DNA from: GCA-002704185 sp902588515
GTDB taxonomy: Bacteria; Pseudomonadota; Alphaproteobacteria; Pelagibacterales; Pelagibacteraceae
Reading direction: 5' to 3'
NCBI GenBank assembly: GCA_902588515.1
Contig: CACIPP010000002.1
Location: 94,624 to 158,623, forward strand
DNA length: 64,000 nucleotides
Part shown: positions 27,655 to 39,414 of the stretch, in pieces
Layout: each line of letters opens with the position of its first letter
Numbering within the stretch: the stretch's first letter is position 1
The notes under the pieces: generated by a model
What the model was told of the DNA's origin: nothing
What the model saw: only the letters and a program-made list of their open reading frames with translations
The model's database searches: none
Translations under genes and position numbers: made by a program

Positions 27655-28379
27655 TTTCTTTTAAAATAGCTCATATAGTTAACATCTAAATCCTTACTTA
27701 ATTTCCATTTATTTATTAAAGGATTAAATATAACACCAATAATGTCTTTATGAGATAATCCTATTTGGGATAATGAATTAATCATGTGTGAAGGCTTTAC
27801 AAATTTTTTCCAATCGTGTGTCCCAATTGGTAACCATCTTAATACATATTCTGCTCCTAAAATTGCAAGGAAATATGACTTAATAGTTTTATTAATTGTT
27901 GCAAAAAATATTAATCCATTTTTTTTCAATAATTTTGAACAACTTTTATAAAAGAAATCTAGATCTTCAACGTGTTCAACGACTTCCATGCATAATATGA
28001 CGTCATAACTTTCATTCACTTTTTCTGGGCTAGTACAAATATAATTAACATTTATGTTGCCTTTTCGCGCATGAGCCTTTGCAATTTCTATATTTCTTTT
28101 TGAAGCATCAATTCCTGTAACTTCCGCTCCAAGCCTTGCCAATGGTTCACATAGCAAGCCGCCACCACATCCTACATCTAATATTTTTAGTTTTTCTAAT
28201 GAACTGGGATTGTCAATATTAATGTCAAAATTTTTTGAAATCTCATTTATAATGTATTCTTGTCTTATAGGGTTAAACTTATGCAATGGAGCGAATTTGC
28301 CACTCGGATCCCACCATTCATCTGCAAGTTTTGAAAATTTATCTATTTCTTCTTTATTAACTGTGTTTTTTATATTCAT
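27651..28379 (-). CDS. ubiG: Ubiquinone biosynthesis O-methyltransferase
   Basis: 242 residues. UbiG methylates two hydroxyl groups in ubiquinone synthesis using SAM. It shows the family N terminus (KFSKLADEWWDPSGKFAPLHKFNPIR), the SAM motif LKILDVGCGGGLLCEPLARLGAEVTGID, and CMEVVEHVEDLDFF, with the typical NYICTSPE spacing. A C-terminal GTHDWKKFVKP matches UbiG. Single gene, divergent from lysC. Confidence 0.95.
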   Translation of the reverse strand: MNIKNTVNKEEIDKFSKLADEWWDPSGKFAPLHKFNPIRQEYIINEISKNFDINIDNPSSLEKLKILDVGCGGGLLCEPLARLGAEVTGIDASKRNIEIAKAHARKGNINVNYICTSPEKVNESYDVILCMEVVEHVEDLDFFYKSCSKLLKKNGLIFFATINKTIKSYFLAILGAEYVLRWLPIGTHDWKKFVKPSHMINSLSQIGLSHKDIIGVIFNPLINKWKLSKDLDVNYMSYFKRN

Positions 28380-28440
28380 AATTAAGACTTAGTATTGTTT
28401 AATTCACTTCTCAAGAGTATTTATGTAACAAAAAAAAATT

Positions 28441-29655
28441 ATGAGCATTATAATAATGAAATTTGGTGGTACGTCAGTTGGAAATATTGACCGTATTAAA
28501 AATGTAGCGAAAATAGTAAAAAAAAACGTTGATGAAGGCAATTCTATTGTAGTTGTAGTTTCAGCGATGGCCGGTATAACAAATGAATTACAAAAAAAGG
28601 CTGAAAATATTTCCAAAAACTTTAATGAAGAAGATTACGATTTATTGTTATCTTCGGGTGAACAGGTATCCACAGCTCTCCTGTCAGGCGCTTTAAATGA
28701 TATTAAAATTAAAGCTAAAACATTAATGAGTTGGCAAATACCAATTGTAACAGAAGGCAAACACACTAATAGCAGAATTATATCTGTGAATACAGATATT
28801 ATTAAGAAAATCTTAAATCAAAACTTTGTAGTTGTTATACCTGGATTTCAAGGTATCAACGAACAATTAAGAATTAATACTTTAGGCAGAGGTGGATCGG
28901 ATGCTTCAGCTGTAGCATTAGCAAAATGTCTAAATGCTGATAGATGTGAAATATTTACTGATGTTGATGGAGTATTTACTACAAACCCTCAAGTAAATTC
29001 TAAAGCAAAAAAAATAGATAAAATTTCTTATGATGAAATGTTAGAGATGTCCTCCTTGGGAGCAAAAGTTATGCAAAGTTCTTCTGTTCAATCTGCGATG
29101 CTTAATAATATTGAGGTTTATGTAAAATCAAGTTTTAAAGAGACCGATGGAACATCAATAATTAACCATAATAAAATTTCATACGATAAGGTTATAACCG
29201 GAGTTGCTTTTACAAAAGACGATGCAAAAATAACTTTACAGGGAGTAAAAGATAAACCAGGTGTAGCATCCAGCATATTTAAACCATTATATGAAAACAA
29301 TATTGTTGTTGATATGATAGTACAAAATATATCTGCAGATAAATTGAAAACTGATATTACTTTTACGGTTAAAAGAAGAGATTTTGAAAGAACAAATTCA
29401 ATTATGAAAAATCTAATTAAAAATTTAGATTATGAAAAAATTATATCTAATGATAAGGTCTCAAAAGTATCAGTAATAGGAGCGGGAATGATTACTTATC
29501 CTGGAGTTGCTTATAAAATGTTTGATTCACTTTATAAAGAGAATATAAATATTTTAGCAATCACAACTTCTGAAATTAAAATTTCAGTATTGATTGATGA
29601 AAATAATGTAGACAATGCTGTAAAAAAATTGCATTCAGTCTTTGATTTAGATTGA
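28441..29655 (+). CDS. lysC: Aspartate kinase
   Basis: 404 residues. It phosphorylates aspartate at the entry to lysine, threonine and methionine synthesis. The N terminus has the kinase signature IIMKFGGTSVGN, then VVVVSAMAGITNELQ, LGRGGSDASAVALA and CEIFTDVDGVFTTNP. The C-terminal 140 residues hold two ACT domains (ITLQGVKDKPGVASSIF and VSVIGAGMITYPGVA), the sites of amino-acid feedback. ATG at 28441 starts the run lysC-ispG-prfA-prmC. Confidence 0.96.
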   Translation: MSIIIMKFGGTSVGNIDRIKNVAKIVKKNVDEGNSIVVVVSAMAGITNELQKKAENISKNFNEEDYDLLLSSGEQVSTALLSGALNDIKIKAKTLMSWQIPIVTEGKHTNSRIISVNTDIIKKILNQNFVVVIPGFQGINEQLRINTLGRGGSDASAVALAKCLNADRCEIFTDVDGVFTTNPQVNSKAKKIDKISYDEMLEMSSLGAKVMQSSSVQSAMLNNIEVYVKSSFKETDGTSIINHNKISYDKVITGVAFTKDDAKITLQGVKDKPGVASSIFKPLYENNIVVDMIVQNISADKLKTDITFTVKRRDFERTNSIMKNLIKNLDYEKIISNDKVSKVSVIGAGMITYPGVAYKMFDSLYKENINILAITTSEIKISVLIDENNVDNAVKKLHSVFDLD

Positions 29656-29657
29656 TT

Positions 29658-30758
29658 ATGGATAATATTCGACCATTTAGAAACATTAAAAGAAGAAAAT
29701 CAAAAACTATTTATGTTGGAAAAGTAGCTATAGGTGGTGACAATCCTATATCTGTTCAGTCAATGACAAATACTCTTACGACAGATGTAAAGGGTACTAT
29801 TACTCAGATTTCAGAACTAGCTGAAGCAGGAGCAGATATAGTAAGAGTATCTTGTCCAGATAAAGACTCCACTTTGGCTCTTAAGGAAATCGTTAAACAT
29901 TCGAGTGTTCCAATAATCGCCGATATTCATTTTCATTATGAGAGAGCAATTGAAGCAGCAAAATCTGGGGCTTCGTGTTTAAGAATAAATCCAGGTAATA
30001 TTGGATCGATTACTAGAGTTAGAGAAGTTATCAAAGCAGCGAATGATTATAATTGTTCCATTAGGATTGGTGTCAATGGAGGATCATTGGAGAAAGATAT
30101 TTTAGAAAAATATAAAGAACCCTGCCCAGAAGCTTTAGTAGAAAGTGCTTTAAAAAATATAAAAATCTTGGAAGATAATAATTTTTTTAATTTCAAAATT
30201 AGCGTTAAAGCATCCGACATTTTTTTAGCAGTTAACTCTTATAGAAAACTAGCTGAGTCATGTAACTATCCTTTGCATTTAGGAATTACTGAAGCTGGCG
30301 GTTATTTCCCAGGTACCGTTAAATCTTCAATTGGCTTAGGTTTGCTTTTAATGGAGGGGATTGGAGATACAATAAGAGTTTCTTTATCAGCAAATCCAGT
30401 CGAGGAAGTTAAAGCAGGTTTAGAGATACTAAAAAGTTTAAATTTAAAAAACAGAGGAGTAAAAATTATTTCGTGCCCATCATGTGCAAGACAAGCATTT
30501 GAAGTTATAAAAACAGTAGAAATTTTAGAACAAAGATTATCTCATATTAAAGAGTCATTAACTTTATCAATAATAGGTTGCGTGGTTAATGGACCAGGAG
30601 AAGCTTCCCAAACTGATATTGGCCTAACTGGAGGAGGCAAGGGCAATAATATGGTTTATTTATCCGGCCTACAAAATCACAAAGTCCCTTCTGAAAATAT
30701 TATCGATCATATCGTTGAGTTAGTAGAAAAAAAAGCGGAAGAATTAAGAAATTCATAA
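29658..30758 (+). CDS. ispG: 4-hydroxy-3-methylbut-2-enyl diphosphate synthase (GcpE/IspG)
   Basis: 366 residues from ATG at 29658, two codons after an in-frame TTG and just after the lysC stop. IspG converts cyclic MEcPP to HMBPP in the non-mevalonate isoprenoid pathway with a [4Fe-4S] cluster. The cluster cysteines are visible in IISCPSCARQAFEVIK and the conserved IGCVVNGPGEA; the TIM-barrel N terminus shows NPISVQSMTNT, DIVRVSCPD and PIIADIHFHYE. It precedes prfA by 2 nt. Confidence 0.96.
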   Translation: MDNIRPFRNIKRRKSKTIYVGKVAIGGDNPISVQSMTNTLTTDVKGTITQISELAEAGADIVRVSCPDKDSTLALKEIVKHSSVPIIADIHFHYERAIEAAKSGASCLRINPGNIGSITRVREVIKAANDYNCSIRIGVNGGSLEKDILEKYKEPCPEALVESALKNIKILEDNNFFNFKISVKASDIFLAVNSYRKLAESCNYPLHLGITEAGGYFPGTVKSSIGLGLLLMEGIGDTIRVSLSANPVEEVKAGLEILKSLNLKNRGVKIISCPSCARQAFEVIKTVEILEQRLSHIKESLTLSIIGCVVNGPGEASQTDIGLTGGGKGNNMVYLSGLQNHKVPSENIIDHIVELVEKKAEELRNS

Positions 30759-30760
30759 AT

Positions 30761-31834
30761 ATGATTCCGTTAGAGAAAGTAAACAGTATTATTTTAAGAT
30801 ATGACGAACTTGAAAAACTCTTATCAAAAACAAATATCGATAAAAAAGAATTTGTAAAAAACTCCAAGGAGTATTCATCAATAGGATCAATAATAAAAGA
30901 AGCTAAAGAGTACCAAAAAATTTTAAAAGATAAAGATGAACTAAGATTAATCTTAAATGATCAAAAATCAGATAAAGATTTGAAAATGATGGCTGAAAGT
31001 GAACTTAACGAGGCAAAAAAAAAGGAGCTCATTTTAGAAAAGAAAATTAAATATTTTATGTTACCAAAGGATGAAGCAGATGAAAAAAATGCCATTATTG
31101 AAATCCGAGCTGGAACTGGAGGGCTAGAGGCATCATTATTTGCATCTGATTTATTTTCTATGTACCAGAAGGTATCATCAAAAAATAATTGGAAAATAGA
31201 AATATTAAATACTTCCCAGAGTGATGCAGGCGGATTTAAAGAGATCATTTTTCTGGTAAACGGTAAAAATGTTTTTTCAAAATTAAAATTTGAGTCTGGT
31301 GTTCATAGAGTTCAAAGAGTCCCAGATACTGAGACACAAGGAAGAGTGCATACTTCGGCTGCGACTGTTGCCGTACTACCGGAGGCAGAGGATGTTGATA
31401 TCAAAATAGATGATAATGATTTGAGAATAGATGTTTTTAGGTCTAGTGGTCCTGGGGGTCAGTCAGTAAATACTACAGATAGTGCAGTAAGAATTACACA
31501 TTTACCTACTGGCATTGTTGTTTCTCAACAAGATGAAAAATCACAACACAAGAACAAGGCAAAAGCACTTAAAATTTTAAGATCAAAGTTATATGATTTC
31601 GAAAGGTTAAGACTAGAAAAAGAAAGAGCAGTTGCTCGCAAAAGTCAAATTGGTTCTGGAGATCGATCTGAGAGGATCAGAACATATAATTTTCCTCAAG
31701 GGAGAGTTACTGATCATAGAATTAATTTAACATTACATAAATTAAATGAATTTTTGTCGGGTGATATATTTGATGAAATATCAGATCAGCTACAATTACA
31801 ATTTCAAGAAGAATTATTAAAGGCAGTAGAATGA
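30761..31834 (+). CDS. prfA: Peptide chain release factor 1
   Basis: 357 residues. RF1 ends translation at UAA and UAG. The GGQ loop is at about residues 232-234 in SSGPGGQSVNTTDSAVRI; the domain for stop-codon recognition carries GVHRVQRVPDTETQGRVHTS, where the RF1 family carries its recognition loop downstream. The gene overlaps prmC, which methylates the GGQ glutamine, by 4 nt, the standard pairing. Confidence 0.97.
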   Translation: MIPLEKVNSIILRYDELEKLLSKTNIDKKEFVKNSKEYSSIGSIIKEAKEYQKILKDKDELRLILNDQKSDKDLKMMAESELNEAKKKELILEKKIKYFMLPKDEADEKNAIIEIRAGTGGLEASLFASDLFSMYQKVSSKNNWKIEILNTSQSDAGGFKEIIFLVNGKNVFSKLKFESGVHRVQRVPDTETQGRVHTSAATVAVLPEAEDVDIKIDDNDLRIDVFRSSGPGGQSVNTTDSAVRITHLPTGIVVSQQDEKSQHKNKAKALKILRSKLYDFERLRLEKERAVARKSQIGSGDRSERIRTYNFPQGRVTDHRINLTLHKLNEFLSGDIFDEISDQLQLQFQEELLKAVE

Positions 31835-32679
31835 CAAATATTAAAATAGCTTTAGAACTAGGGGCTAAAAAACTGAAAAACTCTTCACCTACTCCAATGC
31901 TAGATGCTGAAATATTATTGTGCTTAGTTCTTAATAAGAACAGACTTGATTTGATTAACATTGAAAATAAGACTTTAACTAATGACCAACATCTTAAATT
32001 TATGAGCTCGATAATAAGAAGATCCAACTTTGAACCGATAGCTTATATAATTAAACAAAAAGAGTTTTGGAGCAAAAACATACATACAAATAAAAATACT
32101 TTAATACCTAGGCCAGAAACAGAAGTGCTCGTTGATATGACATTAACTTTTTTGAAAAATAAGAAAAGACCAACTTTTTTGGACTTAGGAGCAGGTACAG
32201 GGTGCATATCAATAGCTCTAGCATCAGAAATTAAACATATTAAGGGTGTTGCAATAGATAATTGTAATAAGACTTTAAAAATTTGTAAGCAAAACTTAAT
32301 ACATAACAAATTATCAGACAGAGTTATTGTAAAAAAAAGGGACATTCTTAATAACAAATTCACTCAAAAATTTGATCTTTTGATATCTAACCCCCCTTAT
32401 TTAAGAGAAAGAGAATTTATAAACATTTGTAAATCAATCAAATATTTTGAGCCTAAAAAAACACTTGTTGCAGACAAATATGATGGACTGAAATATTTGA
32501 ATTTTATAATAAAAAACTATCGAAATAATTTAAAAAAAAATGGAATTTTAGCGTTAGAGATCGGTAACTATCAGTTTAAAAAAGTAGGTTTTATGTTAAA
32601 AAATTATCGTTTTAGGCTTCTTAAATCATTTAATCTTATAAACAATGATATACGTTGCATTATAGCAACAAAAATATAA
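31831..32679 (+). CDS. prmC: Release factor glutamine methyltransferase
   Basis: 282 residues. PrmC methylates the GGQ glutamine of RF1/RF2 with SAM. The catalytic NPPY is in LLISNPPYLRERE; the SAM motif is LDLGAGTGCISIAL; PRPETEVLVD precedes it, as in the family. ATGA overlap with prfA couples synthesis of enzyme and substrate. A short AT-rich gap of about 80 nt separates it from the DUF4167 gene. Confidence 0.96.
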   Translation: MTNIKIALELGAKKLKNSSPTPMLDAEILLCLVLNKNRLDLINIENKTLTNDQHLKFMSSIIRRSNFEPIAYIIKQKEFWSKNIHTNKNTLIPRPETEVLVDMTLTFLKNKKRPTFLDLGAGTGCISIALASEIKHIKGVAIDNCNKTLKICKQNLIHNKLSDRVIVKKRDILNNKFTQKFDLLISNPPYLREREFINICKSIKYFEPKKTLVADKYDGLKYLNFIIKNYRNNLKKNGILALEIGNYQFKKVGFMLKNYRFRLLKSFNLINNDIRCIIATKI

Positions 32680-32761
32680 AATTTTCTTTTGACTTTTAAA
32701 ATAATCTATGTTCTTTAACCATATTCAATTTATAAATTATATTATTATTAATTAAATCTAA

Positions 32762-33121
32762 ATGCCAGGTTTTGATAGAAGACAAAGAACTCGTAATGGT
32801 TCTAGAAGGAATGGAAGAAGAAATTACTCAGGATCAAGGAATGGATCTCAAGTAATAAATTTAAGTACTCCAAATAATTCTTTTAACCGTGGAGCAAGAA
32901 GATCAAATGGTAATGCTACTAAGTTGTACGAAAAATATTCTAAACTTGCATCCGATGCACTTGCTGCAGGAGATAAAGTGCTTGCTGAAAGTTATTATCA
33001 GCATGCCGACCATTTTGCCAGAGTAATGCCAGACACGAAGGTGGTTGATGACAACTCTTTAAATGTAAATACTAAAGACGAGACGCAGCAAACTAAAGAC
33101 ACAAGTAATACTGAAGATTAA
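32762..33121 (+). CDS. DUF4167 family protein
   Basis: 119 residues. The N-terminal third is rich in Arg, Asn, Gly and Ser (MPGFDRRQRTRNGSRRNGRR), and the middle holds ATKLYEKYSKLASDALAAGD followed by ESYYQHADHFARV, the DUF4167 core found across alphaproteobacteria. The tail is low-complexity and acidic. The basic tract suggests binding to RNA or another polyanion; the function is unknown. It converges with the M23 peptidase with only a 6-nt gap. Confidence 0.9.
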   Translation: MPGFDRRQRTRNGSRRNGRRNYSGSRNGSQVINLSTPNNSFNRGARRSNGNATKLYEKYSKLASDALAAGDKVLAESYYQHADHFARVMPDTKVVDDNSLNVNTKDETQQTKDTSNTED

Positions 33122-33127
33122 ATTAAA

Positions 33128-34417
33128 TTAGTTACTTACTAAACTCGATCTCATAACATCAATTTTTATTCTAGCAACTTCGAAATTTTCTCTGTCTTTT
33201 CCTTTTAAGATTTTACCTGCTGGTAATTTTAATTTTTGAGAATTAACGCGTTTATTTCTAATTAAAACTTCATAATGCAAGTGGGGACCCGTAGATCTGC
33301 CTGTTGATCCAACATAGCCAATAATCTGTCCTTGTCTAACTTTTTTACCTTCTTTAATACCTCTTCCAAATTTACTTAGATGAGCGTACGCAGTTTTATA
33401 TGTCGAGTTATGTCTAATCCTAATATATTTTCCATAAGCTCCAAACCATCTAGCCTTTTCCACAACACCCGATCCAGATGCCATAATAGGAGTACCTCTT
33501 CTAGCTGCAAAATCTGTACCTTTATGCATTTTGTTATAACCAAGAATTGGATGTTTTCTCATACCAAACTTTGAAGAAAGTCTTGCACCATTGATTGGAG
33601 TTTTCATCAGAGCTTTCTCTACACTTTTTCCATCTGGAAAAAAGTATCCAATTTTATTATTTTTATCTTTAAAATAGTATAAAGAATAATCTTTACCGTT
33701 ATTTTTCATGTATGCATAAATAATTCTACCATTTTTTTGCAACTCTCCATCGTCATCTACAAATTTTTCATAAACTATTTGAAATATATCATTTTTACGA
33801 ATGTCTCTTTGAAAATCTATTTCAAACCCAAAAACTCTGGCAAACTCAACGATTACCTCATCGTCAATATCAGCTTTTTTAGCAGAATGATAAAGACTAC
33901 GGGTTATCATTCCTTCAGCTAAGTGATTTTTTTTGTACAAAACTTTTTCTATTTTTTTTACAATAAATTTATCGCCATCTTTTATTAAGTGAATTGTGTT
34001 TATGTTATCAATTTGCAGGGAGATTCTTTGGATTGTATTATTTTTGTCGTCAATTTTGGATGTTATAAATTCAAACGTCTGATCAATACTTACTTTTTTT
34101 GGGTTTATATATGTATTTAAACTATCCAAAATTTTTGCAACTTCTTGGTTTTCAATTTTTTGAACTGTTAATAATTTTTCTAAAGTATCGTTTTTCTTTA
34201 CTTTTACCCTGGATTTGAAATTGGCTTTATTATTAAAAATAAAAATGTTTAATTTATCGGCTTTCTCTAGAAGACTTATATTATTGTTTTTACTCGAAAG
34301 TTTTTGTGACGATAATGGCTTGTAAATAAATGAATACGCCAAATATGCAAAAAGAGTAAAACTAGCAACAAATATAATCTTTTTTAAGGAATTTTGTGAC
34401 TTTTCAAAAACTTTCAT
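33128..34417 (-). CDS. M23 family murein endopeptidase
   Basis: 429 residues. A single N-terminal membrane helix (IIFVASFTLFAYLAYSFIY) anchors it; a LysM-like stretch (KVKKNDTLEKLLTVQKIENQEV) follows, then the zinc peptidase domain. The metal ligands are seen in KMHKGTDFAARRGTP and the C-terminal GPHLHYEVLIR. Such enzymes cut peptidoglycan cross-links during growth or division. The gene faces away from the rRNA unit, so its promoter shares the 34418-34640 gap. Confidence 0.93.
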   Translation of the reverse strand: MKVFEKSQNSLKKIIFVASFTLFAYLAYSFIYKPLSSQKLSSKNNNISLLEKADKLNIFIFNNKANFKSRVKVKKNDTLEKLLTVQKIENQEVAKILDSLNTYINPKKVSIDQTFEFITSKIDDKNNTIQRISLQIDNINTIHLIKDGDKFIVKKIEKVLYKKNHLAEGMITRSLYHSAKKADIDDEVIVEFARVFGFEIDFQRDIRKNDIFQIVYEKFVDDDGELQKNGRIIYAYMKNNGKDYSLYYFKDKNNKIGYFFPDGKSVEKALMKTPINGARLSSKFGMRKHPILGYNKMHKGTDFAARRGTPIMASGSGVVEKARWFGAYGKYIRIRHNSTYKTAYAHLSKFGRGIKEGKKVRQGQIIGYVGSTGRSTGPHLHYEVLIRNKRVNSQKLKLPAGKILKGKDRENFEVARIKIDVMRSSLVSN

Positions 34418-34508
34418 TTAAATTCAGACTAATATCAATTTATGGTTGTTATTAAGTTATATTGAAGAAAAATACAGTAAATTGGGGCATTTTTAAACAG
34501 TATAAATC

Positions 34509-34542
34509 TTGACTTGGAGGTGATTTATCAATAATTATCACC
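34509..34542 (+). promoter_or_regulatory. Possible rRNA promoter with an inverted repeat
   Basis: A -35-like TTGACT at 34509-34514 is followed by an inverted repeat, GGTGAT at 34519-34524 and ATCACC at 34537-34542. AT-rich hexamers near 34531-34538 could serve as -10 but match TATAAT poorly. Placement just upstream of the rRNA leader and the overlap with a symmetric element suggest a regulated promoter; the call is weak. Confidence 0.3.
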
Positions 34543-34599
34543 TTCCTGACGCTGATTAATTTATATTATTTAGGCGAAAGTTAACAATATTAAACAAAA

Positions 34600-34637
34600 C
34601 TGAAAAAAACCCTTAAACAAGGTTTTTTGCAGTTTTT
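34600..34637 (+). terminator. Terminator-like hairpin upstream of the 16S leader
   Basis: The two halves CTGAAAAAAACC and GGTTTTTTGCAG pair over nearly their full length, with an added TT/AA inner pair, a small loop, and a T tract at 34633-34637. It reads as an intrinsic terminator on the + strand, although no protein gene on that strand lies directly upstream. It could end a short RNA or an upstream readthrough transcript, or attenuate rRNA transcription. Confidence 0.55.
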
Positions 34638-34640
34638 GTT

Positions 34641-34683
34641 GAGCTCTAGAAAACGTAAATTTAGAAGAGAAGCGTGGACGGTT
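34641..34683 (+). other. 5' arm of 16S precursor processing stem
   Basis: This stretch is complementary to 36322-36366 after the 16S gene. In the 24-nt core (34660-34683 against 36322-36345) all but about two positions pair, and one of those is a G-U wobble; the outer part adds the GAGCTCTA end. This is the expected RNase III type stem that releases pre-16S. Confidence 0.85.
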
Positions 34684-34704
34684 ATATTTGTAACTAAAAT
34701 TTGT

Positions 34705-34779
34705 CGTACACGCTTATAAACTTATACAAATAGTAATTTGTACAAGTAATGTATTTAAATACATTAAAGCTTGTGTACG
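34705..34779 (+). other. Three-hairpin structure just before 16S
   Basis: An outer stem joins CGTACAC (34705-34711) plus GCTT to AAGC plus GTGTACG (34773-34779). It encloses an 11-of-12-pair hairpin at 34720-34747 (arms ACTTATACAAAT and ATTTGTACAAGT) and a perfect 18-nt palindrome at 34748-34765 (AATGTATTTAAATACATT). Together these suggest a three-way junction ending 9 nt before mature 16S. It may guide 16S folding or 5' maturation. Confidence 0.6.
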
Positions 34780-34788
34780 CCGTTATTA

Positions 34789-36275
<1,487 letters not shown>

Positions 36276-36321
36276 AAGGATAACTTAATTTATATTAAGT
36301 TTCACTTAACAATAACAAGTT

Positions 36322-36366
36322 AACCGTCCTCGTTTCTCTTCTAAACTCTGGAATTTGAATAGAGCT
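36322..36366 (+). other. 3' arm of 16S precursor processing stem
   Basis: The reverse complement of this stretch matches the leader at 34641-34683, most tightly over 36322-36345. It lies between the 16S 3' end and tRNA-Ile, as expected for the RNase III stem enclosing pre-16S. Confidence 0.85.
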
Positions 36367-36374
36367 TAATGTAG

Positions 36375-36451
<77 letters not shown>

Positions 36452-36457
36452 TTTTTT

Positions 36458-36533
36458 GGGGGATTAGCTCAGCTGGGAGAGCGCCTGATTTGCATTCAGG
36501 AGGTCAGCGGTTCGATCCCGCTATCCTCCACCA
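36458..36533 (+). tRNA. tRNA-Ala (TGC)
   Basis: 76 nt with acceptor GGGGGAT paired to ATCCTCC (one G-U), D-arm TAGCTCAGCTGGGAGAGC, anticodon loop TTTGCAT with TGC, T-loop GTTCGATCC, and encoded CCA. It is 6 nt after tRNA-Ile in the rRNA spacer. Confidence 0.97.
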
Positions 36534-36629
36534 AACCAAGAGAAATTCTAAAACACAGTTAATAAGAAAAAGTTTTATATCCTTGTAAAAAATTTTATTT
36601 TTTACAATTTTAAAAATTCAATAACACAG

Positions 36630-36648
36630 AAATTTTTTCTGTGCATAT

Positions 36649-36655
<7 letters not shown>
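36630..36655 (+). other. 5' arm of 23S processing stem
   Basis: This 26-nt stretch pairs with 39389-39414 at the far end of 23S in 24 of 26 positions. The inner end includes the first bases of mature 23S (AUCAAGC with GCUUGAU, helix 1), the outer part is precursor. Confidence 0.85.
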
Positions 36656-39388
<2,733 letters not shown>

Positions 39389-39396
<8 letters not shown>

Positions 39397-39414
39397 TATG
39401 CACTGAAAAAATTT
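39389..39414 (+). other. 3' arm of 23S processing stem, overlapping a gene end
   Basis: Pairs with 36630-36655 in 24 of 26 positions. Its last two bases lie within the stop codon (39413-39415) of the convergent carbamoyltransferase gene, so the island meets the rRNA unit with no spacer. Confidence 0.85.

Larger units (their letters stand above)
34418..34788 (+). other. Gap and rRNA leader between M23 gene and 16S
   Basis: No protein gene is visible in these 371 nt. They hold, in order, a probable promoter zone for both directions, an inverted repeat at 34519-34542, a terminator-like hairpin at 34600-34637, the 5' arm of the 16S processing stem at 34641-34683, and a structured block at 34705-34779 just before mature 16S. 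The complementarity of the 5' arm to sequence after 16S shows transcription must begin at or before about 34640. Confidence 0.75.
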
